From the NCBI GenBank assembly GCA_902776545.1, contig CACYQO010000025.1:1-44359 (forward strand): 44,359 bases of DNA. Direction: 5' to 3'. The first letter of the stretch is position 1. Each line of letters opens with the position of its first letter. The notes beneath the pieces are model-generated. The model was given only the letters and a program-made list of their open reading frames with translations, did no database searches and was not told where the DNA came from. Shown here in pieces: positions 7,385-14,706 of the stretch. Source of the DNA: an uncultured Prevotellaceae bacterium (lineage in GTDB: Bacteria; Bacteroidota; Bacteroidia; Bacteroidales; Bacteroidaceae). A program made the position numbers and the translations under genes.

Positions 7385-8320
7385 ATGGACTTTTCTATCG
7401 TGTCGCCGGTCTTTCACGGCGAGAACATGTTGGACGAATTGGTGAGGCGCATTCACGCGGCAGTCAATCCGCTGACCTCAGACTATGAGATCCTGCTGGT
7501 GAACGACTGCTCGCCCGACAACTCTTGGGAACGCATCAAGGCCATCTGCCAGGAAGACAAGCGGGTAAAAGGCATCAATTTGAGTCGTAACTTTGGACAG
7601 CCTTATGCCATCACTGCAGGACTGACCTATGCCAAAGGAGATTACGTGGCGGTCATCGATTGTGACTTACAGAATAAGCCCGAAGACCTCCCTGCCATGT
7701 ACCGCAAGGCCTTGGAGGGCTATGACATTGTGAGTGCACGCAGGGTGGTCCGTGAAGATACGTTCCTGAAGCGCATGTCTTCTGCAGTATTCCATAAGAC
7801 CTACGATTTCCTTAGTGGCTTTCACACAGACAAGGCCGTGGCAGAGTTTGGCGTTTACAGCCATAAGATCATCAAAGTGTATTGCAGCATACCAGAGTAT
7901 AGCCGTTCATTCGTGGAGATGATTCATACGTTGGGATTCAAAAAGACAACCGTTGATGTGACGCATGACCACCGACTTGAAGGGGAAAGTTCTTACAATC
8001 TCTACCGTTTGCTGAAACTGTCTTACAACTCCATCATCTCCAACAGCAACCGCCCCCTCCACATTTCAGTGACCCTGGGCATGGTGATGTCGGCAGTATC
8101 GTTCTTGATGGCTGTTTATAATATTTTCGCGAAGTTCATGGGACTGAACGAGGTGGAGGGATACACATCCACCATCTTCTCCATCTGGTTCGTTGGAGGA
8201 CTACTTCTCTTTATGATGGGTATCCTCGGACTCTATATTGGGAAGATCTTTGACCAGGTGAAAGGCAGACCGGTGTTTATCGTCCAGGAAACCTTGAATA
8301 TGGATAATGACATTAAATAG
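7385..8320 (+). CDS. GT2 polyprenyl-phosphate glycosyltransferase (GtrB/DPM1-like)
   Basis: Starting at MDFSIVSPVFHGE the protein has 311 residues. It shows a GT-A nucleotide-binding start, LLVNDCSPDNSW, and the donor-site motif VIDCDLQNKPEDLP, followed by two C-terminal membrane helices (around ISVTLGMVMSAVSFLMAVY and FVGGLLLFMMGILGLYIG). This is the architecture of GtrB/ArnC/YkoT enzymes, which load glucose or another sugar onto undecaprenyl phosphate for use outside the membrane. The longer frame from 7325 runs over the promoter, so 7385 is preferred. GtrA across the divergent promoter is the likely partner flippase. Confidence 0.88.
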   Translation: MDFSIVSPVFHGENMLDELVRRIHAAVNPLTSDYEILLVNDCSPDNSWERIKAICQEDKRVKGINLSRNFGQPYAITAGLTYAKGDYVAVIDCDLQNKPEDLPAMYRKALEGYDIVSARRVVREDTFLKRMSSAVFHKTYDFLSGFHTDKAVAEFGVYSHKIIKVYCSIPEYSRSFVEMIHTLGFKKTTVDVTHDHRLEGESSYNLYRLLKLSYNSIISNSNRPLHISVTLGMVMSAVSFLMAVYNIFAKFMGLNEVEGYTSTIFSIWFVGGLLLFMMGILGLYIGKIFDQVKGRPVFIVQETLNMDNDIK

Positions 8321-8329
8321 ATAACGCAT

Positions 8330-9451
8330 ATGATGATTCCATTCAATAAACCTTATTGCTCGGGACGCGAACTGAGTTACATTCAAGAGGTGTGCCGCTC
8401 GATGACGATGTCTGGCAATGGTGAGTTCACAAAACTCTGTCATGGCTTCTTGCAGAAACGCTATGGCTTCCGTAAATGCCTCCTTTGTACTTCTGGAACA
8501 GATGCTTTGGAGATGTGTGCCATGCTCTGCGAACTGAAACCGGGCGACGAGGTGATCTGCCCTTCCTACACGTTTGTTTCTTCTGCCATCGCTTTCCTTC
8601 GCGAGGGGGCTTATATCCGCTTTGCTGACAGTGGACCGGATAACCCGAATGTGACAGCAGAGACCATCAGGACTCTCATCAACGAACGTACGAGGGTGAT
8701 TGTCGTCGTACATTATGCTGGTGTGGCTTGTGACATGGACAGCATTATGGCTTTGGCACAAGAACACAACCTTCTCGTGGTCGAAGATGCTGCCCATAGC
8801 ATCGACAGTTTTTACAAGGGACGTCCCCTGGGCGGCATTGGCCACCTTGCAGCTTTCTCTTTCCATGAAACGAAAAATATCAACTGTGGCGAGGGGGGCA
8901 TGCTTGTAGTGAATGATGAACGTTTCGTACGTCGCTCAGAGATTCTTTGGGAGAAGGGCACAAACAGGGCTGAGTTCTACCGTGGTATGGTTAATAAGTA
9001 TGGATGGTGCGACACTGGTTCTTCCTTCCTCCCGTCAGAGTTCAACGCAGCTTTCCTATGGGCCCAGCTCGAACAGATCGACGACATCCAGGGCAAGCGT
9101 CGCAGGATATGGGAGATTTATGACAAAGCCCTCAGAGGCAACCTGCCAGAGGGCTATTCCCTCCCGGAATTGCCTGACTACGCTACCAACAACTACCATA
9201 TGTTCTATCTCCTCTGCCCTTCTTTGGAAGCAAGGACCAGACTGATGAACTACTTGAGGAATAACGGGGTACATGCTACATTCCATTACCTTCCCCTACA
9301 TTCGAGTGCTTACTATAAGGATCGTTACGAGGGTGAACCGTTGGTTAATTGTGACCGTTATGCTGATACCCTTGTCAGACTTCCTCTTTATTATGAACTG
9401 TCTGATCGTGATGCCTCGATAGTGGCGCAGTTGGTTCTTGAGCATGAGTAA
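8330..9451 (+). CDS. wecE: dTDP-4-amino-4,6-dideoxygalactose transaminase (WecE/RffA-type)
   Basis: The 373-residue product is a DegT/DnrJ/EryC1/StrS aminotransferase and follows E. coli WecE closely as I remember it: MIPFNKPYCSGRELSYIQ, PGDEVICPSYTFVSSA, VVHYAGVACDMDSIM, VVEDAAHSID, SFHETKN with the PLP lysine, and EKGTNRAEFYRG. WecE turns dTDP-4-keto-6-deoxyglucose into dTDP-Fuc4N with glutamate and PLP. The start is ATG 8330 or the adjacent ATG 8333. Its last codons overlap the next GT2 gene. Genes for dTDP-glucose synthesis (rmlA, rmlB) are not in the window and must lie elsewhere. Confidence 0.88.
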   Translation: MMIPFNKPYCSGRELSYIQEVCRSMTMSGNGEFTKLCHGFLQKRYGFRKCLLCTSGTDALEMCAMLCELKPGDEVICPSYTFVSSAIAFLREGAYIRFADSGPDNPNVTAETIRTLINERTRVIVVVHYAGVACDMDSIMALAQEHNLLVVEDAAHSIDSFYKGRPLGGIGHLAAFSFHETKNINCGEGGMLVVNDERFVRRSEILWEKGTNRAEFYRGMVNKYGWCDTGSSFLPSEFNAAFLWAQLEQIDDIQGKRRRIWEIYDKALRGNLPEGYSLPELPDYATNNYHMFYLLCPSLEARTRLMNYLRNNGVHATFHYLPLHSSAYYKDRYEGEPLVNCDRYADTLVRLPLYYELSDRDASIVAQLVLEHE

Positions 9452-10208
9452 AGAGTCGAAGATATCCGTCGTGATCAACACCTACAATGCCAGGCAGCAC
9501 CTGCGTCAGGTGTTGGAGTCCGTGAAGGATTTCGACGAGATGGTAGTGTGCGACATGGAGAGTACCGACGATACTTGTGACATCGCCAGGGAATTTGGTT
9601 GCCGCATTGTCACCTTCCCCAAGGCAGACCATAAGAGTGCAGAACCAGCCCGTACCTTTGCCATCCAGTCTGCCTCGAGCCACTGGGTTCTCGTGGTGGA
9701 CGCCGACGAGATAGTTACACCCGAACTGCGCGAGGTGCTTTATCAGAGGATTGCCGATCCCGACGGTCCTGCTGGCTATTACATCCCCCGTCAGAATATG
9801 TTTATGAGCATGTTTGTGCGCGATTTCCATTATGATTTTCAGTTGCGTTTCTTCATCCGTGAAGGCACGGAGTGGCCGCCATACGTGCATACCTTCCCCA
9901 AAGTGCAGGGCAGGGTGGAGAAACTGAAAGCCCCGAAGGAGGCCCGTCTGTTGCATCTGATGGACGAGACCATGCACGAGTATATGGAGAAGATGAACCT
10001 CTATACGGATAATGAGGTGGAGAAGAAACGCGACAAGGGCTATGGGGTAGGGGCCTTGCTATGGCGTCCGCTGTGGCGATTCTTCAAGAAATATGTGATG
10101 GATGGCGGATACCGCATGGGTACACGCGGATTGATCCGAGCCATGATGGCAGGGGCGTATCAGTTTATCCTTGTGGCTAAAATCATTGAGAAACGCTATC
10201 GCGATTGA
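9444..10208 (+). CDS. GT2 glycosyltransferase, WaaE/KdtX-like
   Basis: The 254-residue product starts MSKESKISVVINTYN, with DEMVVCDMESTDDT and LVVDADEIVTPEL as the GT-A nucleotide and metal (DAD) motifs. The long loop WPPYVHTFPKVQG and the C-terminal amphipathic helices with a VMDGGYRMGTRG segment are typical of WaaE/KdtX-like enzymes that decorate the LPS inner core. The ATG at 9444 lies 8 bases inside the wecE end, showing coupling. A TTG at 9438 is possible but less likely. The 3' end overlaps that of licD on the other strand by 26 bases. Confidence 0.85.
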   Translation: MSKESKISVVINTYNARQHLRQVLESVKDFDEMVVCDMESTDDTCDIAREFGCRIVTFPKADHKSAEPARTFAIQSASSHWVLVVDADEIVTPELREVLYQRIADPDGPAGYYIPRQNMFMSMFVRDFHYDFQLRFFIREGTEWPPYVHTFPKVQGRVEKLKAPKEARLLHLMDETMHEYMEKMNLYTDNEVEKKRDKGYGVGALLWRPLWRFFKKYVMDGGYRMGTRGLIRAMMAGAYQFILVAKIIEKRYRD

Positions 10209-11037
10209 CGAAAGCGCGCTGATCCTGATATTCCCGATAAGGCAGATTGTAGTCCAGATAATAGAAGTTATGCTGGCGCTGGTTGTCATGCGGCGGAATC
10301 ACCATATAATCACCATACTTATTACGGAGATAGGCATCGGCCTGCTGCACCCCCATCACGGTGTGGCCCTCGAACTCGACGGGCTGCGGTGTGCCTAACA
10401 TCGTCTTGGGGATCACCCCCTGCACACCATCGTCGTAGTCGAGCACGTAGTCGCAGGATTCGTAGTCGTATGCCAGATAGGCTACCCGTAACTGACGGCG
10501 CGCCCACTCATGGGTGAAAAGCTTTTGTATGAGCAGCACAGGCCACGAACTGGGACCATGTCCGTGCTTATAGGGGTCGCGATGGAGGAAATAGAGCAGT
10601 TTGTCGAGGGCCTTGTAACGGGCCACTGCCAACTTTTGGGCAATCTTGTTTTTTGAAATGCCGTCGATGGGGAACACGTCGATATAGATACCTGCGAGGT
10701 AGTCGCTGTGGGCACGTTCGATGAGGGTGGTGCTGCTGTCGACAATCTTGCCGAAGCCTCCAGGGTAGGTGGGCGAGGTCTCGATGCACAGGGCTTCGAG
10801 GGGTGCAGGTAACCACTCATGGGCATGCATCATAAAACGGTCGTAGTCGGGACGGGGCATGCAGATGTCCATATCGTCGTCCCAGGGGATAAAGCCCTTG
10901 TGACGGACAGCACCCAGCATGGTGCCTGCCCAACAGTAGTACTTGATGTTGTGCTCACGGCAGACACGATCTACAGACAACAGAATCTGTAGAATGTGCT
11001 GATGGAGGGTTTCTATATCGTAGGATGCCATAGTCAT
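10183..11037 (-). CDS. LicD family phosphotransferase
   Basis: The 284-residue product has the LicD hallmark YYCWAGTMLGAVRHKGFIPW followed by DDDMDICMPRPDYDRF, where the aspartates bind metal in this nucleotidyltransferase-like fold. LicD proteins move phosphocholine (or a similar phospho-group) from the CDP-activated form onto surface glycans or teichoic acid. In a Gram-negative with LPS-type genes around it, decoration of a lipooligosaccharide or capsule is the likely role. Start options are ATG 11037 or ATG 11031. It has its own promoter and is transcribed away from the next GT4 gene. Confidence 0.85.
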   Translation of the reverse strand: MTMASYDIETLHQHILQILLSVDRVCREHNIKYYCWAGTMLGAVRHKGFIPWDDDMDICMPRPDYDRFMMHAHEWLPAPLEALCIETSPTYPGGFGKIVDSSTTLIERAHSDYLAGIYIDVFPIDGISKNKIAQKLAVARYKALDKLLYFLHRDPYKHGHGPSSWPVLLIQKLFTHEWARRQLRVAYLAYDYESCDYVLDYDDGVQGVIPKTMLGTPQPVEFEGHTVMGVQQADAYLRNKYGDYMVIPPHDNQRQHNFYYLDYNLPYREYQDQRAFVNRDSVSQ

Positions 11038-11076
11038 TTACAATTTGACAATTTACAATGTACATTATTTCGCATG

Positions 11077-11084
11077 CAAAGGTA
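11077..11084 (-). promoter_or_regulatory. -7 box for licD
   Basis: TACCTTTG on the minus strand, 39 bases before the licD start at 11037. The leader between them holds a degenerate ATTTACA/ATTTGACA/ATTTACA repeat. Confidence 0.6.
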
Positions 11085-11122
11085 CTTATTTTTAGACAAA
11101 AGAACAAAAGAAACATAAAAAA

Positions 11123-11146
11123 CTTATGTCCTTATGTTCTTATGTC
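11123..11146 (+). repeat. 8-bp tandem repeat at the truncated end of a glycosyltransferase gene
   Basis: CTTATGTC/CTTATGTT/CTTATGTC, three units of 8 bp, ending 12 bases before the reading frame of the next gene opens. Confidence 0.8.
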
Positions 11147-11158
11147 TAAATAAATTGA

Positions 11159-12169
11159 GAGGGCATCAACGTCACCATTTTCTGTAAGCCCGTGGAGGCA
11201 ATCATGCAGAAATATCAGGAAGCGGGGATGACAGTGATCCCGCTGGCCTTGGGGGGGGCGCTGGATATCCCAAGTGCCTGGAAAATGGCGAAGGTGATCA
11301 GGAGACAGGAGTCCGGAGACAGGAGTCTGATTCTGCATGCCCACAATTTTAAGGATGCGTTTACGGCGTGTTATGCCAGGTGTCTGGCAAGAAATAAGCA
11401 AGTGCGGGTGGTGATGTGCCGTCATCTGACGCGTAAGGGAAAGAATACGCTGCTTTACCGCTGGCTCTATCGCCATCTGGACCGTCTGATCTTCGATTCG
11501 GAACTTTCTAAGTCGGTGTTTCTCAGCACCCATCCAACGATAGATGAGGCTAAGTTAGGTATTGTCCATACGAGCATTGTGGTGCCTGAGACATTCGAAA
11601 AGACGGATATCCGCAGTGAGTTCCAGATTCCTTCCGACTGTATCATCGGTATGTTCCATGGACGTCTGGATCCGGAGAAGGGGCTCGATACGCTGTTGGA
11701 GGCAGTGGCTCAAGTCAAGGATAAACCCTTTCGCCTGGTACTCGTAGGTCGTGGCAGTGAGGACTACACCGCCCATCTGCATCAAGTGGCTGAAGACAAG
11801 GGTGTCTCCGACAAGGTGATTTTTGCGGGTTTCCGTCATCCCGTCCTCTCTGTGGTGGCTGCTGCTGACTTCGGCATCCTTGCCTCGACGGTTCAGGAGG
11901 GTTGTCCGCTCTCGCCACAGGAGTATATGTCGCAGGGGCATCCTGTGGTGGTGACTAATCATGGTGGACAGCGTGAGTATGTGGTACAGGAGCGCAACGG
12001 ACTGCTGGTGCCTCCCGGTGATGCCAAGGCACTCGCAGAAGCTATCGCCCGTCTGGTGGATGATGCAGCACTGCGCCAGCGATTAGGAAAACAGGCGAAA
12101 GCCGACTTCGACGACCATCTGAACTACGAACATTATTACGAGCAGATCAAGAGAATATATGAAGGATAA
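11159..12169 (+). CDS. GT4 family glycosyltransferase, probably N-terminally truncated
   Basis: The frame opens right after a stop at 11156-11158 and begins EGINVTIFCKPVEAI, which matches the second beta strand of GT4 enzymes (the usual RGHxVTxxCxPGS region). About 35-40 usual N-terminal residues, with the first strand and glycine loop, are absent. The first usable starts are GTG 11192 and ATG 11204. The C-terminal donor domain is intact: GMFHGRLDPEKGLDTLLEA, VLVGRGSED and the EX7E motif EGCPLSPQE. An in-frame 7-bp repeat adds RRQESGDRSL before LHAHNFKDAF. The stop overlaps the acyltransferase start by 11 bases. The gene could still work from a GTG start or be a decaying remnant. Confidence 0.7.
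   Translation, partial: EGINVTIFCKPVEAIMQKYQEAGMTVIPLALGGALDIPSAWKMAKVIRRQESGDRSLILHAHNFKDAFTACYARCLARNKQVRVVMCRHLTRKGKNTLLYRWLYRHLDRLIFDSELSKSVFLSTHPTIDEAKLGIVHTSIVVPETFEKTDIRSEFQIPSDCIIGMFHGRLDPEKGLDTLLEAVAQVKDKPFRLVLVGRGSEDYTAHLHQVAEDKGVSDKVIFAGFRHPVLSVVAAADFGILASTVQEGCPLSPQEYMSQGHPVVVTNHGGQREYVVQERNGLLVPPGDAKALAEAIARLVDDAALRQRLGKQAKADFDDHLNYEHYYEQIKRIYEG
11301..11328 (+). repeat. 7-bp GGAGACA/GGAGTCC repeat inside a GT4 gene
   Basis: GGAGACA/GGAGTCC/GGAGACA/GGAGTCT: four units in frame, coding RRQESGDRSL. The same family appears at 5723, 13927 and, reversed, 16149. Confidence 0.85.
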
Positions 12170-13100
12170 GGTGATATATGGCCTCGTGTCTGCCCTCTGG
12201 TATCTGCTCTCGTTGCTGCCATTTTGGGTACATTACCTGCTGAGCGACTTCGTTTATCTGGTGCTCTATCGCCTAATAGGCTATCGGGTGAAGGTGGTGC
12301 GAGGGAATCTCACATCGTCGTTTCCCGAGAAATCGGAGGCGGAGATACGGGAGATAGAACAAAAGTTCTATCACCGCTTGTGCGACTATTTCGTGGAGGC
12401 AGTGAAGATGAAGACGATGACCAGGCAACAGATGCGCCGCCACATGGTATTCAAGGGTACAGAGGTGGTCAACGAGTGTGTGGCTGCAGGACAGTCGTGT
12501 GCTGTGTATCTGGGTCATTCGTTTAATTGGGAATGGATCACCTCGTTGCCCCTGTGGGTATCGGAGAAGGCGCAGTGCGGACAACTCTACCACGCCTTGG
12601 AGAATGGGGCCTTCGACAAGCTCTTCCTGCGGTTGCGGGAAAGATGGGGGGCAGAGTGTATCCCTCTGGTGGATATCCTTCGAAAAACTATCGAATACAA
12701 ACGCAAACAACAGCCGACGGTGTTCGGCTATTTAGGTGACCAGGTGCCGCACTGGAACAATATCCACCACTGGTGTTGGTTCCTGAACCACGACACTCCC
12801 GTGATGACAGGTACGGAACGTATCGCCGTCAAGAACCGTCAGGCGATCTTCTTCCTCGAGGTGTCGCATCTGAAAAGGGGATATTACGAGGCGGAGTTTA
12901 AGTTGATTACCCGCAAGCCGGAGGAGTTGAGGGAGTTTGAGGCCACGGACATCTACCATCAGATGCTGGAGGCGAGTATCCGCAGGCAGCCGGAACTGTG
13001 GCTCTGGAGTCACAACCGGTGGAAGAGAACACGTGAGGAGTTCAACGAACGTTTCCAGGTCATTGGAGGCAAGGTGGTACCTCGCGAGGGGATGGAATGA
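12159..13100 (+). CDS. Lipid A / lysophospholipid acyltransferase (LpxL/HtrB-like)
   Basis: The 313-residue product has an N-terminal membrane anchor (LWYLLSLLPFWVHYLLSDFV) and the LpxL catalytic pattern HX4E at HSFNWE (near residue 119), then a conserved LGDQVPHW segment. Such enzymes add a secondary acyl chain to lipid A from acyl-ACP at the inner membrane. Bacteroidales lipid A is usually penta-acylated, so one such acyltransferase is expected. It overlaps the upstream GT4 by 11 bases and precedes the fucosyltransferase by 16, indicating one transcript. Ornithine-lipid or other acyl transfer cannot be excluded. Confidence 0.82.
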   Translation: MKDKVIYGLVSALWYLLSLLPFWVHYLLSDFVYLVLYRLIGYRVKVVRGNLTSSFPEKSEAEIREIEQKFYHRLCDYFVEAVKMKTMTRQQMRRHMVFKGTEVVNECVAAGQSCAVYLGHSFNWEWITSLPLWVSEKAQCGQLYHALENGAFDKLFLRLRERWGAECIPLVDILRKTIEYKRKQQPTVFGYLGDQVPHWNNIHHWCWFLNHDTPVMTGTERIAVKNRQAIFFLEVSHLKRGYYEAEFKLITRKPEELREFEATDIYHQMLEASIRRQPELWLWSHNRWKRTREEFNERFQVIGGKVVPREGME

Positions 13101-13116
13101 CAAAATTGAGAAGACT

Positions 13117-13926
13117 ATGATATACGTTAAAGGCTCAGGATGGATGTGCAACAACATCCTTCAGTATGGACATTTCTATGCGTGGGGTAGGGAGCACGGA
13201 CGACAGACCATGTCGATGCGCTTCGCCTACAAGTTCCAGTATTTCCACATCTGTGACACGCCGAATCACAATTTCCTGCATTATACGATAGCAAAATATG
13301 CAGCCAAGTGGGGATTAATGCCTACGCTGGAGTTTAATGAGGAGGGAGCAGATATCACGGCTCAGGAGCAGGAAATGCTGAATTGCAGGAACATCGCTGT
13401 TGTAGGATGGGAGGCCCGCTGGTACGACCTCTTCCTGAAATACAAACAAGAAATCATCAATCTCTTCGCCTTCAAGCCTTCCGTCTCTAAGGCTTGTGAA
13501 TCCGTTCTGGCAGAAACCTCCGAGGGCTCCTGCCGTCTGGGCGTACATATCCGTCGAGGTGACTATGCTACCTGGTATGACGGGAAGTATTTCTTCTCTG
13601 ATGAGCAATTCCTGAGGCTGATCAAGCAGTTCATCAGTCAGCACCCCGATACAACGGTGTATATTTGTGGTAACGACCCTTCACTCAACAAGGATTTGTA
13701 TCGTCAGGAACTGAAGGGAACGAAAGTGATATTCCCGAAGGGTAATGCAGCGGAGGATCTGTATGTCCTCTCTGAATGTGACTACCTCATAGGTCCGCCA
13801 AGCACCTTCTCGTTGACGGCTTCGATGTATCACGATACACCACTTTATTGGATTAAGGATGCTGAAACCTCACTGACGGAAGCGTCATTCGGGCATTTCG
13901 ACGAGTTGTTCAGGCATATTTTATAA
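13117..13926 (+). CDS. Alpha-1,2-fucosyltransferase family protein (GT11)
   Basis: Beginning at MIYVKGSGWMCNNILQYGHF the protein has 269 residues, about the usual size for GT11. The key motif is GVHIRRGDYATW, the HxRRGDY GDP-fucose binding loop, and the C-terminal CDYLIGPPSTFSLTASMY is also typical. It should add fucose in alpha-1,2 linkage to a surface glycan. The open frame upstream to 12937 overlaps the acyltransferase and is discarded. A 7-bp repeat run begins right after its stop codon. Confidence 0.82.
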   Translation: MIYVKGSGWMCNNILQYGHFYAWGREHGRQTMSMRFAYKFQYFHICDTPNHNFLHYTIAKYAAKWGLMPTLEFNEEGADITAQEQEMLNCRNIAVVGWEARWYDLFLKYKQEIINLFAFKPSVSKACESVLAETSEGSCRLGVHIRRGDYATWYDGKYFFSDEQFLRLIKQFISQHPDTTVYICGNDPSLNKDLYRQELKGTKVIFPKGNAAEDLYVLSECDYLIGPPSTFSLTASMYHDTPLYWIKDAETSLTEASFGHFDELFRHIL

Positions 13927-13955
13927 GGAGTCAGGAGTAAGGAGGGAAGGAGTTA
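13927..13955 (+). repeat. 7-bp GGAGTCA repeat at a convergent junction
   Basis: GGAGTCA/GGAGTAA/GGAGGGA and a degenerate fourth unit fill the gap between the GT11 and GT25 stop codons, the same placement as at 5723-5757. Confidence 0.75.
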
Positions 13956-14669
13956 GCGGAACCAGTAGATGAGTCGCTTGTAAGCATACTTCAGTCTCCA
14001 GCGTATGCCTTCAAGCGATCTTATCTGTCCCATTGAAGAAACGAACGAACCATTGAAACTGCCCTGGGTGGCTAAGGCTGGTTCACACCACAGGAACTGT
14101 AACAGTCCCTTGCCATACAGGTGCATATAGTAATGATCGACGGCGATATCGCACTTGTTGACTTTTACATCATCGACAATGGCTTGCGCTGCCTTCTGAT
14201 TGATATACAGGGCCCCATTGAAGCGCACACGTCCATGGGGGGCCTCATACAGCCACTGGCCCTTTCTCCTGTGTGACCTGGGGATGAATTGCAACGAGGA
14301 GTCCTCATACGAGATGATGATGGGTTGGTCGGCAAAGTGTGCCCGATATTCTGCCATGGTCTTCTCAAAGTCTGCCTCAAACCTTTGATGCAACACGATA
14401 TCGTCTTCCAGTATCAAGGCTCCTTCTAACTGATGGTCAACGATATATTGGCAAGCCCTGATATGCTTGATGGCGCAGCTGGTGGCTCCCGATTTGTTGT
14501 ATAGTTCGCATCCAGGAACGAAATAGGTGTCTATCAGTTCATCTGTCAATTCGTTCTTATCTGCTTCGGTAATATACTCCACCCTTTCCGGCCAGTCCTG
14601 CAACTGCCGTTTCATATGAGCCATCCTCTCCCTCAGGTGCTTCGCATGAATCACTAATATCTTCTCCAT
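13953..14669 (-). CDS. GT25 family LPS/LOS glycosyltransferase
   Basis: The 238-residue product starts MEKILVIHAKHLRERMAHM as GT25 enzymes do, with SGATSCAIKHIRACQYIVD, the metal-site motif ALILEDDIVLHQRF and GALYINQKAAQAIVDD. GT25 enzymes add galactose or similar sugars to lipooligosaccharide. It is the last gene of the minus-strand unit and follows the LTA-synthase-like gene by 8 bases. The many basic residues at the C-terminus (RLKYAYKRLIYWFR) suggest membrane association. Confidence 0.85.
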   Translation of the reverse strand: MEKILVIHAKHLRERMAHMKRQLQDWPERVEYITEADKNELTDELIDTYFVPGCELYNKSGATSCAIKHIRACQYIVDHQLEGALILEDDIVLHQRFEADFEKTMAEYRAHFADQPIIISYEDSSLQFIPRSHRRKGQWLYEAPHGRVRFNGALYINQKAAQAIVDDVKVNKCDIAVDHYYMHLYGKGLLQFLWCEPALATQGSFNGSFVSSMGQIRSLEGIRWRLKYAYKRLIYWFR

Positions 14670-14670
14670 A

Positions 14671-14706
14671 CCTTCCTCTATCTTCCTCTAACTTCCTCTA
14701 CCTTCA
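14671..14706 (-). repeat. 10-bp tandem repeat at the 3' end of an LTA-synthase-like gene
   Basis: On the plus strand CCTTCCTCTA/TCTTCCTCTA/ACTTCCTCTA/CCTTCA, period 10. It codes the last residues (RLKVEEVRGR) and stop of the gene on the minus strand. Confidence 0.75.
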
